A DNA stretch of 38,183 nucleotides from Rickettsiales bacterium (GTDB lineage: Bacteria; Pseudomonadota; Alphaproteobacteria; Rs-D84): the NCBI GenBank assembly GCA_031265235.1, contig JAISCX010000010.1, positions 1-38,183 on the forward strand. Direction: 5' to 3'. Below the pieces are notes generated by a model, which saw nothing but the letters and a program-made list of their open reading frames with translations, was not told the DNA's origin and did no database searches. Within the stretch, counting starts at the first letter, position 1, and each line of letters begins with the position of its first letter. Shown here in pieces: positions 30,714-38,183 of the stretch. Position numbers and translations under genes: made by a program.

Positions 30714-33700
30714 TTATTCAATCGCCGCTTTGACCCCCAGCGCGGCCAAATCATTGCCGATCGTTAGGGACAATGCGACCGCGCCCGACAGCGCGATTTG
30801 GACGGATTTTTCCCCATGTATATTTATGATAACTTTGGTGTTGCCCGGTCGCAGCGCATCCAGCGCGTTCTTTACATCCGGCAGAATTTCCTGTTTGTAG
30901 ACATCCAAAGTCATTCTTGAAGCCACCCCTGCAATCCATGCCCCCAGCGGCTGCACCGAATCAATGAATATTGATGTTCTGTCGTCGCGCGCGGATGCGC
31001 GGCCCGATAACAATACCAATGGCTCTGCGGCAAGCTGGGCGGCGATTTGCGGCACAAAGTCGCCGAACGCGACCGCGTCAATGTTCCCATGGCTGTCGGA
31101 CGCATTTACGGCGCACATTAGTTTTCCGGCCTTGGTTGTGCGGCGATTGAATGTATTCACGCTGACCGCTATTTGGACATTTTCGCGGTCGCGCTTTTTT
31201 GAAAGCGTCGCGGATGTGGTCAATCCCGTCCGAGAGATAAGATTATTGTATTGGTCCATCGGGTGGGCGGATATATAGAATCCCAATACCGAATGCTCGT
31301 TCGCCAGTTGTTCGCCAAAATTCCAGTGGGCGACTTTCGTCATGTTTTTCTGCAACCTGTTTTCCGCGACATCGTTTGTCGCGGTGTCTTCAAATAGCGA
31401 CAGGGAATTTCCGGCTTCCTTTGATTTTATCGCAAAATTTAAAATCAGATCCGTGTTCATGAATATCTGCGCGCGGTTGGGCAGCAGAGAATCAAACGCG
31501 CCAACTTTTGCGAATGCTTCCAGTACGCGTTTGTTAACGAACGGCGCGCACCGCTTTGCAAAATCAGTGATGTTTTGGAATTTCCCGTTCGCGCGGCGTT
31601 CTGCGATAATCTGGTCGGTCGCGGATTTCCCGACGCCCTTGATCGCGGCCAGCGCGAATATGATTTTCCCATTTTTTACAGTAAACAAAGATTCGGAATT
31701 ATTGATATCAGGCGGGACAATTTCCAGATTAAAATTGCTTTTCGCATCGTTGATGAACACCGCCAACTGGTCGGAATCGTTCATGTTGCTGGACATTGAT
31801 GCCGCAAGAAATTCCGCGGGATAGTGCGCCTTTATATACCCGCATTGCGCCGCGATCACCGCATAGACGACAGAATGCGCTTTGTTGAACGCGTATTCCG
31901 CGAACTTTACGAATTGCTGATACATTTCTTCTGCTTGTTCGCGGCTGAGAGTATTTTGTTCTGCGCATCCGTCCACAAATTTCACGCGCATCTTGTCCAT
32001 GACTTCTTTGATCTTTTTTCCCATTCCTTTGCGCAATGTGTCCGATTCCCCGCGCGTAAAACCGGCCAAAGCACGCGACAGCTGCATCACCTGTTCTTGA
32101 TAAACAATGATGCCGTATGTTTCTTTTAAAATTTCTTCGGCCAGCGGATGCGGATATGATACTGGTTCCTCGCCATGCATGCGCGCGATGTATTGCGGTA
32201 TATATGCCATCGGTCCCGGCCGGTTCAGCGCGTTCAGCGCGATTATATTTGAAAAGCATGTCGGCTTCATCTGGCGCAGCCAAGGCAGCGCGGATCCATC
32301 GTATTGGAATATCCCGATTGTTTTCGCCGGCCGCCAGATCGTATTAAACGTCTTTTCATCTTCCAGCGGTATAAAGTCCAAATCTATATTTGTGCCGTAA
32401 TTTTCTTTTATCATCTTGCACGCGTATTTCAATACGGTAAGCGTTTCCAATCCCAAAAAGTCAAATTTGATAAGTCCCACGGATTCCAAGTAATGCCCGT
32501 CAAACTGACAGCTGGGCATTTCATTCGACGGATCACGATAAATGGGCGCAATCTGTGTAGTTGGCCTGTCGCCAATAACAACACCGCATGCATGCTGGCC
32601 CAGGTTTCGGAATGCGCCTTCTATTTCCATGGAAATATCCACGACTTTCTTCAAGTCGGCGTCGGTGTCCAAAACATCTTGGATTTCGTCGGATTTTTCG
32701 ATGGCGTCGGAAATCTTTTTCGCATCCATCGGGATAAGCTTTGCAAACCGGTCGGTCTTGGAATAGGGCATTCCGTACACGCGCCCGATGTCGCGGATTG
32801 CGCCGCGCGCCTGCAACGAACCAAAAGTAATAATGCGGCATATGTGATCGGCGCCGTATTTCGAACAGATATAATCCATGATGCGCGGAATTTGATCCGG
32901 TTCAAAATCCACGTCAAAGTCAGGCATGGAAATTCGGTCAGGATTTAAAAATCTTTCGAACAGCAATCCGTATTCCATCGGATTCACGTTCGTGATGCCC
33001 AGCGCCCACGCCACGACGGAACCCGGGCCAGAACCACGGCCCGGCCCGACGAGAATGTCGTTCTGCTTGCACCAGTTTATATAGTCTGCGACAATCAGAA
33101 AATACCCGGGAAAACCCATTTTGATTATGACATCCAATTCAAATTCCAATTGGTCGAAATATTTTTTTTGGTCGGGCTCTGTAATTTTGTTCTCGGACAT
33201 GCGGACGTCCAGGCCTTTTCTCGCATTATCGCGCAGCATTTGACACTCGGTATCAAAATCGTTTCCGAATTTGGGCAGCAGCGGCTTTGACTTTGTATCC
33301 ACCAGATACGCGCATCGGTTCGCAATGCCAACGGTGTTTTCCAACGCTTCCGGCAAATCGTCGAACAGTTCGGCCATTTCTTCCGGCGACTTGAAATATT
33401 GCTGAGAGCTTTTGCGGGTGCGTTCAGGATCAATTATCTTTGTCTGTTGCAGAACGCTGGCAATCGCGTCTTCCGCCTCGTAATTTTCGGGCAGCGCAAA
33501 GCACGCGTCGTTTGTCGCGACAATCGGAATATTCATATCCGCGGCCAGCTTCAGAAACGCCGGCTCTGTCTTGATTTCCGATGGTATTCCATGACGCTGA
33601 ATTTCCATATAAAACCTGTCGCCGAAAATTTGTTTGAATCGCCGCGCGAAATCGGACGCCAGATTATCCTGGCCGTTCAATATCGCCATTCCGATCGGCC

Positions 33701-34160
33701 CGGTGTGCGCGCCGGACAGGCAGACGATTCCGTCACTATGCGCGGCAATTTCTTCGATTGTAATATAAGGACCCAGATGACGGCTTCCTTCGCGCATGTA
33801 TTGCATGGAATTAAGCGCGGTCAAGTTAAGATATCCCGTGTGATTTTGCGCCAACAGCACGATGCGTGAAAGTTGTTCGGACCGCAATTGTTTCGCGTCC
33901 ATGCTTTCATGATGGTTAAGGGTCGCCTCTAACCCGATTATCGGCTGGATTCCACCATTTGGCAGTGCGTCGGACATCTCGGCCGTTCCCGACATCAGAT
34001 TCGTGTCGGTCAGCGCGCACGCAGGCATGCCATAAGCCTTGCACAGTTTTACAATAGTCTGGCGATTTGGGTCTTTTTTTGGATTTGCGTCGATATACAG
34101 TGTCCCTTCGCCGATAGAATATTTTGAATGCACGCGAAGATGAACGAATTGCTGGGACAT
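30714..34160 (-). CDS. dnaE: DNA polymerase III alpha subunit
   Basis: Replicative DNA polymerase catalytic subunit, 1148 residues. Order of parts: PHP domain beginning FVHLRVHSKYS, the polymerase palm with GPGRGSGPGSVVAW and the catalytic Asp motif PDFDVDF (around 409-415), the fingers with NRPGPMAYIPQY, a helix-hairpin-helix segment IKGVGKSATDQIIAERR near 840, and an OB-fold near the C-terminus (IAVSVNTFNRRTTKAGKLM). PHP His residues are only partly conserved, so the proofreading exonuclease is likely a separate subunit. The start at 34160 fits the family; the frame is open 49 codons further upstream, overlapping rnpB, but this is not coding. The promoter predicts a leaderless mRNA. The divergent neighbour is rnpB. 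Confidence 0.96.
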   Translation of the reverse strand: MSQQFVHLRVHSKYSIGEGTLYIDANPKKDPNRQTIVKLCKAYGMPACALTDTNLMSGTAEMSDALPNGGIQPIIGLEATLNHHESMDAKQLRSEQLSRIVLLAQNHTGYLNLTALNSMQYMREGSRHLGPYITIEEIAAHSDGIVCLSGAHTGPIGMAILNGQDNLASDFARRFKQIFGDRFYMEIQRHGIPSEIKTEPAFLKLAADMNIPIVATNDACFALPENYEAEDAIASVLQQTKIIDPERTRKSSQQYFKSPEEMAELFDDLPEALENTVGIANRCAYLVDTKSKPLLPKFGNDFDTECQMLRDNARKGLDVRMSENKITEPDQKKYFDQLEFELDVIIKMGFPGYFLIVADYINWCKQNDILVGPGRGSGPGSVVAWALGITNVNPMEYGLLFERFLNPDRISMPDFDVDFEPDQIPRIMDYICSKYGADHICRIITFGSLQARGAIRDIGRVYGMPYSKTDRFAKLIPMDAKKISDAIEKSDEIQDVLDTDADLKKVVDISMEIEGAFRNLGQHACGVVIGDRPTTQIAPIYRDPSNEMPSCQFDGHYLESVGLIKFDFLGLETLTVLKYACKMIKENYGTNIDLDFIPLEDEKTFNTIWRPAKTIGIFQYDGSALPWLRQMKPTCFSNIIALNALNRPGPMAYIPQYIARMHGEEPVSYPHPLAEEILKETYGIIVYQEQVMQLSRALAGFTRGESDTLRKGMGKKIKEVMDKMRVKFVDGCAEQNTLSREQAEEMYQQFVKFAEYAFNKAHSVVYAVIAAQCGYIKAHYPAEFLAASMSSNMNDSDQLAVFINDAKSNFNLEIVPPDINNSESLFTVKNGKIIFALAAIKGVGKSATDQIIAERRANGKFQNITDFAKRCAPFVNKRVLEAFAKVGAFDSLLPNRAQIFMNTDLILNFAIKSKEAGNSLSLFEDTATNDVAENRLQKNMTKVAHWNFGEQLANEHSVLGFYISAHPMDQYNNLISRTGLTTSATLSKKRDRENVQIAVSVNTFNRRTTKAGKLMCAVNASDSHGNIDAVAFGDFVPQIAAQLAAEPLVLLSGRASARDDRTSIFIDSVQPLGAWIAGVASRMTLDVYKQEILPDVKNALDALRPGNTKVIINIHGEKSVQIALSGAVALSLTIGNDLAALGVKAAIE

Positions 34161-34166
34161 GTCCAA

Positions 34167-34196
34167 TGTATAGCAAAAAATATCAGCCGCGGGCAA
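34167..34196 (-). promoter_or_regulatory. Promoter of dnaE
   Basis: On the minus strand TTGCCC (34191-34196), 18 nt spacer, TATACA (34167-34172), then 6 nt to the ATG: predicted leaderless. Confidence 0.45.
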
Positions 34197-34212
34197 GGTA
34201 AAAATATTAGTC

Positions 34213-34240
34213 TTGATTAATGTCAAATTTATACTATATT
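34213..34240 (+). promoter_or_regulatory. Promoter of rnpB
   Basis: TTGATT (34213-34218), 16 nt spacer, TATATT (34235-34240); transcription would begin at about 34248, the 5' end of the RNase P RNA fold. Confidence 0.55.
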
Positions 34241-34247
34241 TCCATTC

Positions 34248-34570
34248 GCAGACGGGCGGGCTATAGCTTTGTAAGAAGAGGAAAGTCCGGACATCATGGG
34301 ACAGCATAGCGGCTAATGACCGCGCGGGGCGACCCGACGACCAGTGCCACAGAGACGAGCCGGTTCAGACCGGAGTGAAACGCGGTAAACTCTATGCGAT
34401 GCAACTCCAAATAGGCCAATCGCGGACAGGAATGTCCAGGTGTGTTCCGCACCGAGAAAGGCGGGTAGGAGGCTTGACGTTCGCAGCAATGCGAAACGCA
34501 GATTAATTATAGCCGGTGCGGCAACCTAAAAAGGCCCGCGCCACAGAATCCGGCTTACAGCCCGTCTGAT
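34248..34570 (+). ncRNA. rnpB: RNase P RNA (catalytic subunit, bacterial class A)
   Basis: Ribozyme that removes 5' leaders from pre-tRNAs. The ends pair as the P1 stem: CAGACGGGC (34249-34257) with GCCCGTCTG (34560-34568). Conserved region I, GAGGAAAGTCCGGACATC, lies near 34277-34294 and conserved region V, CACAGAATCCGGCTTAC, near 34542-34558, forming the P4 core together. The GGTTCAGACCGGAGTGAAACGC-like P10-P12 region and the AGGAGGCTT segment near 34468 fit a type A RNA. The length of about 320 nt is on the short side. It is followed by its own terminator. Confidence 0.95.
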
Positions 34571-34582
34571 ATTCAAATAAAA

Positions 34583-34612
34583 AAATCCGCGCTATACGCG
34601 CGGATTTCTTTA
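34583..34612. terminator. Terminator of rnpB, probably bidirectional
   Basis: AAATCCGCGC (34583-34592) pairs perfectly with GCGCGGATTT (34598-34607), flanked by A-rich and T-rich runs. It can also end the minus-strand gene whose stop lies at 34620. Confidence 0.85.
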
Positions 34613-34619
34613 TTTGTGT

Positions 34620-37600
34620 CTACCACGGTATAAACCCTTGTTTGCAGACCCTGTCGCATTTGTGCGTTATATTGTTCCAAGACATTGCGCCGGTTTCATC
34701 CTCGCGGCCGGACGGATCGCAGATGGGCAGGCATTCGTTATTTTCCAGGTTATACAATTCGCCTTGGTACATGCATGACGCGATTTCGCAATCTTTCACA
34801 TACGTGCTGGCCGCAATTTCGCCGCCCATGCCGAATTTGTTCCGGCATGCGCCGCACGGCTTGCCGGGCTCGCCGGTTTCGTATTTATCCGTTGTCCAGC
34901 CCGGATTGCAAGATGTCACTTGGCATTCGTCCCATGATCCGGTCAGATGGTCGCCAATCCAGTTCTGGACGCCCGCGCCGTTTTCAATATCGCATGCGCG
35001 TCCGCTGGTCACGCATGCGTTGGCGGATATATGGAATCCGTCCATGCAGCGCACAGGCTTGCAAGGGCCGTACACTTTTTCCGCGCTGTTCCATGTGCGT
35101 TCGGCGACTTCTGCATTCGTGATAGAGCATTCCATGACATCGGCTTCGCATTTCGTTCCATTCGGATGGAATCCGTGTTCGCAGGCATCGATCAGACAGT
35201 TCCCTGATGTCTTGTAAGACAACGCGTGATCACGGTCGCATGGCTGGCATTGGCCGCTTGTATTTTCCTGATCGTTCGGGCATTCCTGGGTTTTGCATAT
35301 GCTCCATGCCGTTCCATCCCATTCCATGTATCCGGAACCTTGCGGGGTGGTGCAGTTCTTTATATTCGGTTCGCATGCGTTGTCGTTATTCGGATCCGGG
35401 TGATACGCGCCCGCGCAGTTTATTACGCAACGCGGATGCGCCGTATTATTATCGGTCAGGGTAAATCCGGATTTGCAGGCAACGCTGAACGAACATGCCG
35501 GATATGCCGCGCCAGAATAATAAGAACCATAATCCGTGTTCGGCGTAATGCTTGCCGCGCCGTCGATTATCGGCCGGACGCATGTGATAAAGCATTGTGC
35601 AAGCGATGTTGCGCCATGCGCGGATGTTCCCGGCGCCGGGCAGGAACGCACGCTGCCGCAGTTCGGATAATAAGGATTCTTCGGCGTGCACAGGCATTCA
35701 GGATATCCCGGATTGCCGGGCGCGCATTGCGAACCGCCGCAGTTTGGATAATCCGGATCGTCCGGCGTGCACAGGCATGTCGGCCAGCCGGCGCCGCCAG
35801 AGACACATGTTCCGTCGCAAACCGCGCCAGCGGGGCATGTTTCGCAGACACCGTTGTCAACATGGAATCCTGCGTCGCAATTATCGGCTTTGCAACTAGT
35901 GCAGTTATCGCCATATATGGCTGCGGATCCTGCGCCGGATGTGTAATAGCATGTTTTTTCTCCTGTTCCATTCTGGGTATTGCAAGGCATGGATTTAAAG
36001 CATTGCTGAACGGTTGACACACCTGGCTGGGATGTTCCGCCATTTGGACAAGAGAACACATTGCCACAGTTCGGGTAATTCGGATTGCTTGGCGAACACA
36101 GACACATTGGATATTCCGAATTGCCTGGAATACAGCTGGGACCGCCGCAATTCGGGTAATCCGGATCATCCGGCGTGCACAGGCATGTCGGATAGTCGGG
36201 GTTGCCGGGCAGACATACGCCAGTGCATACTTTTCCGGTCGGGCATAGGACGCACGCCCCGCCTTCTGCGATGTATCCCTTGTCGCACATCAGCGTAAAC
36301 GAGCATGTGTTCGGATGATTCACATACTGCGCATTTGCAACCAGCGTTCCATTTGCGATCAGACTGGAGTCGTTGAGGCACTGCTTTTGACATTGATCGA
36401 TTTCGGTCAGGCCGGTGGCCGGGCCGTCGGTGTATCCGACAGGGCATGACTTTGGCGGGTTGCAGTTCGGATAATTCGGATTGCTTGGCGAACACAGGCA
36501 CAGCGGATATTCGGGACTGCCCGGAATACAGCTGGGACCACCGCAATTCGGGTAATCCGGATCATCCGGCGTGCACAGACATGTCGGCCAGTCTGCGGCG
36601 CCAAGCGTGCAGGCGCAGGTTTTTCCAGCCGGACATTCGACGCAACTTTCGTTTTCGGCTGTCATACCGGCCTTGCAAATCACGCTATACGTGCACGTCG
36701 GATACGCCGCGCCGGTATAAAATTCTTTTGCATTGATAGGTTTGACGATTTCAGAATTTACAACGCTTTTAGCCGGGCAGCTGTAATAACAGTCCGTATC
36801 GGCCCCGCGCGGCGCGTCAGAACCTGTGTTGGTCGGCGGGCATACAGTGCGCGCGGCCGTCATATTCGGGCTCCACCATCCGCTTGTTACGTCGCGGCAT
36901 ATTGATGGTCCGGCTATGAATGAAATGTCGAAATAGTATCCCGCCTTGCAAGTAATATCGTCCAATTCCACATATGTCTTGTCGATGGTTGCCGGCTGTC
37001 CGGGCGCATACAGGCAGGTGTTCGTCGCCGAATTGCAGACATTCGGCCAAACTGTTGACGCCGTGGAATATGTGCGCCGCATGCCGCCGTCGCCATTGGT
37101 GTCTATGGATGCCACCACTTCGTCTTTATAGCACGAAGATATGATGGTGGCTTTCGGAGTGAACGTTGTAAATCCATCCGGGCATATATAACGGTTGAGG
37201 TCGTTGATGGGCGAGAAATAACCTTCTCCAACTTCTGAACATGTTGTTGGTGTATCGGCGTAATACCCGGCGGCGCAAAGCCATTTCGCATGGAATTCCA
37301 GTTCTCCTGTGCTGCCGGTTGGGATAGTGTTTGATTCTATCGCAAATGCACTGGTGGTAAACCATCCGTCAAAGGTTGAATTTGCGCGTGTAGGCGAGCT
37401 TAGCGTTACAATCGGCGTTGCGATGTTGTATGCGCTTGGCGGTGTCGGCGTTCCATGTGTTCCGTTATACAGATAATATGTGATTGCAAATCCGGCAGGT
37501 TCACATGTCGGGCTTGCCGTGCCGTTATTCGCCGGTTCAAATCCCAAGACTGTTGTGGTGACGTTGTATCGGCATTGGGCATCCGGACCAACCGCGCCAT

Positions 37601-38183
37601 CGTATACAGTAGCATTCACATTGGATATAGTCGTGCAATTTGCGGGCAGCGTGCCGACCGGACATGTGTAATAACAATCGGTATTCGCGGCGCGCGGTGC
37701 CGAAGAATCAGTATAAGGTGCCAGGCATTCCGTGCGCGTTGCCGTCATGTTTGGACTGAAGTATCCTGATGTAACGTCGCGGCATATTGCTGGTCCGGCG
37801 ATAAATGCAATGTCGAAATAATATCCTGCTTTGCATGTGATGTCATCCAGTTCAACGTATGTCTTGTCAATTGTCGCCGGCTGTCCGGTTGCGTATGTGC
37901 AAGTATTTGTCGTCGTGTTGCAGACATTCGGCCAGACTGTTGTCGCCGCGGAAAATATGCGCCGCAATCCGCTGTCGCTGTTTGCGTCTATGCTGGGGAC
38001 TTCTTCATCCATATAGCACGAAGATATTATGGTGGCTATCTGAGAGAATGTTGTAAACCCATTCGGACATATATACCGTTTCAGATCGTTGATTGGGGAA
38101 TAGTATCCAATGCCAACCTGAGAGCAGGTTGTTGGCGTATCAGCATAATATCCGGCGTCGCATGCCCATCTTGCATAGAATTC
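34620..38183 (-). CDS. Giant secreted cysteine-rich repeat protein (5' end outside the window)
   Basis: The frame is open from the right edge to a TAG at 34620, giving 1187 codons without a credible start; the ATG at 38012 is internal, since the preceding codons continue the repeat (for example CDAGYYADTPTTC and GYYSPINDLKRYICP). The protein is almost all Cys-rich modules: repeats of about 295 residues with a Listeria/Bacteroides-like segment (STFDGWFTTSAF ... ELEFHAKWLC), three proline/cysteine blocks CLCTPDDPDYPNCGG, and a run of EGF-like modules near the C-terminus (CMDGFHISANACV, CEHGFHPNGTKC). It ends CDRVCKQGFIPW with no anchor. It shares the GYYSP module with the 19455 protein, so both belong to one family. 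A cell-surface or extracellular role is likely; the function is unknown. Confidence 0.85.
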   Translation of the reverse strand, partial: EFYARWACDAGYYADTPTTCSQVGIGYYSPINDLKRYICPNGFTTFSQIATIISSCYMDEEVPSIDANSDSGLRRIFSAATTVWPNVCNTTTNTCTYATGQPATIDKTYVELDDITCKAGYYFDIAFIAGPAICRDVTSGYFSPNMTATRTECLAPYTDSSAPRAANTDCYYTCPVGTLPANCTTISNVNATVYDGAVGPDAQCRYNVTTTVLGFEPANNGTASPTCEPAGFAITYYLYNGTHGTPTPPSAYNIATPIVTLSSPTRANSTFDGWFTTSAFAIESNTIPTGSTGELEFHAKWLCAAGYYADTPTTCSEVGEGYFSPINDLNRYICPDGFTTFTPKATIISSCYKDEVVASIDTNGDGGMRRTYSTASTVWPNVCNSATNTCLYAPGQPATIDKTYVELDDITCKAGYYFDISFIAGPSICRDVTSGWWSPNMTAARTVCPPTNTGSDAPRGADTDCYYSCPAKSVVNSEIVKPINAKEFYTGAAYPTCTYSVICKAGMTAENESCVECPAGKTCACTLGAADWPTCLCTPDDPDYPNCGGPSCIPGSPEYPLCLCSPSNPNYPNCNPPKSCPVGYTDGPATGLTEIDQCQKQCLNDSSLIANGTLVANAQYVNHPNTCSFTLMCDKGYIAEGGACVLCPTGKVCTGVCLPGNPDYPTCLCTPDDPDYPNCGGPSCIPGNSEYPMCLCSPSNPNYPNCGNVFSCPNGGTSQPGVSTVQQCFKSMPCNTQNGTGEKTCYYTSGAGSAAIYGDNCTSCKADNCDAGFHVDNGVCETCPAGAVCDGTCVSGGAGWPTCLCTPDDPDYPNCGGSQCAPGNPGYPECLCTPKNPYYPNCGSVRSCPAPGTSAHGATSLAQCFITCVRPIIDGAASITPNTDYGSYYSGAAYPACSFSVACKSGFTLTDNNTAHPRCVINCAGAYHPDPNNDNACEPNIKNCTTPQGSGYMEWDGTAWSICKTQECPNDQENTSGQCQPCDRDHALSYKTSGNCLIDACEHGFHPNGTKCEADVMECSITNAEVAERTWNSAEKVYGPCKPVRCMDGFHISANACVTSGRACDIENGAGVQNWIGDHLTGSWDECQVTSCNPGWTTDKYETGEPGKPCGACRNKFGMGGEIAASTYVKDCEIASCMYQGELYNLENNECLPICDPSGREDETGAMSWNNITHKCDRVCKQGFIPW
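35660..36605 (-). repeat. Three copies of a Pro/Cys-rich block within the giant protein gene
   Basis: Blocks at about 36462-36605, 36068-36211 and 35660-35795 encode nearly identical sequence built on the pattern C-x-P-x-x-P-x-Y-P-x-C, read twice or more per block. The copies are spaced about 390-410 bp apart. Confidence 0.8.
36740..38183 (-). repeat. Tandem repeat of about 885 bp within the giant protein gene
   Basis: The sequence around the CYKDE/CYMDE motif recurs with a period of 885 bp (GCACGAAGAT at 37131 and at 38016). The same order of segments follows in each copy: VCN-rich stretch, DKTYVELDDITCKAGYYFD, ICRDVTSG. The first copy is cut by the window edge; the copy nearest the C-terminus is incomplete. 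Confidence 0.85.

Noticed and set aside
30698-30754. N-terminal extension of rsmH
   Set aside because: It overlaps the end of dnaE and precedes the conserved family start MQHIPVLL.
34161-34307. N-terminal extension of dnaE
   Set aside because: It runs through the dnaE promoter and the beginning of rnpB and is not similar to the family N-terminus.
35226-36017. 263-codon plus-strand frame
   Set aside because: Antisense to the Cys/Pro-rich repeat protein; its regularity only mirrors those repeats.
35660-36605. CRISPR-like regular spacing
   Set aside because: The copies are about 400 bp apart, lie in frame within a gene and encode protein repeats; no cas genes are present.

Overview
The window is a stretch of bacterial chromosome that I read as belonging to an uncultured, probably host-associated alphaproteobacterium with a compact genome. 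The reasons are the zinc-free alphaproteobacterial-type ribosomal protein S4, an RNase J instead of an RNase E-centred locus, closely packed genes, and several very large secreted cysteine-rich proteins with Listeria/Bacteroides-type repeats of the kind I associate with gut lineages such as the RF32 group. The lineage assignment is an inference from memory, not a search result.

Layout. 1-8100: a D,D-carboxypeptidase (plus strand) converges on a minus-strand run alaS - nrnA-like DHH phosphoesterase - RNase J - mtaB, so translation, tRNA modification and RNA decay sit together. 8190-9660: a small membrane protein, an HU DNA-binding protein and a small cysteine-rich membrane protein, separated by short GNRA-loop terminators. 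9660-15480: an AT-rich accessory island around a tRNA-Lys(UUU) gene whose last 18 bases are repeated 173 bp downstream, a typical integration scar. It carries a possible HhH-type DNA glycosylase-like protein, a TAATG-coupled ASCH / ITPase-like / truncated P-loop kinase trio, and a TAATG-coupled pair of large uncharacterised proteins behind a perfect palindrome. No integrase is visible. 15540-19280: a small secreted protein and a minus-strand operon (CPVC membrane protein, helical protein, acyl-CoA synthetase, P-loop kinase). 19450-25490: three consecutive secreted proteins, two of them cysteine-rich. 25560-34610: housekeeping genes rpsD, a small helical protein, secA, rsmH, dnaE and the RNase P RNA. 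34620 to the right edge: a giant secreted cysteine-rich repeat protein that runs out of the window.

How it works together. Several genes (dac, the 8193 membrane protein, the 12810 island gene, the 15557 secreted protein, the 22001 secreted protein, the 26922 protein, dnaE) have a sigma-70-like -10 box only 6-9 nt before the start codon, so their mRNAs are predicted to be leaderless, while others (HU, rpsD, acyl-CoA ligase, nrnA) have ordinary Shine-Dalgarno sites. Short tandem repeats of 7 or 9 bp occur at three places: inside a signal-peptide coding region, in the rpsD leader and upstream of secA. The most promising candidates for something undescribed are the two-gene island module 12810-15478, the nucleotide-handling trio 11479-12622, and the cysteine-rich secreted-protein locus. 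Functions for these are not established here.
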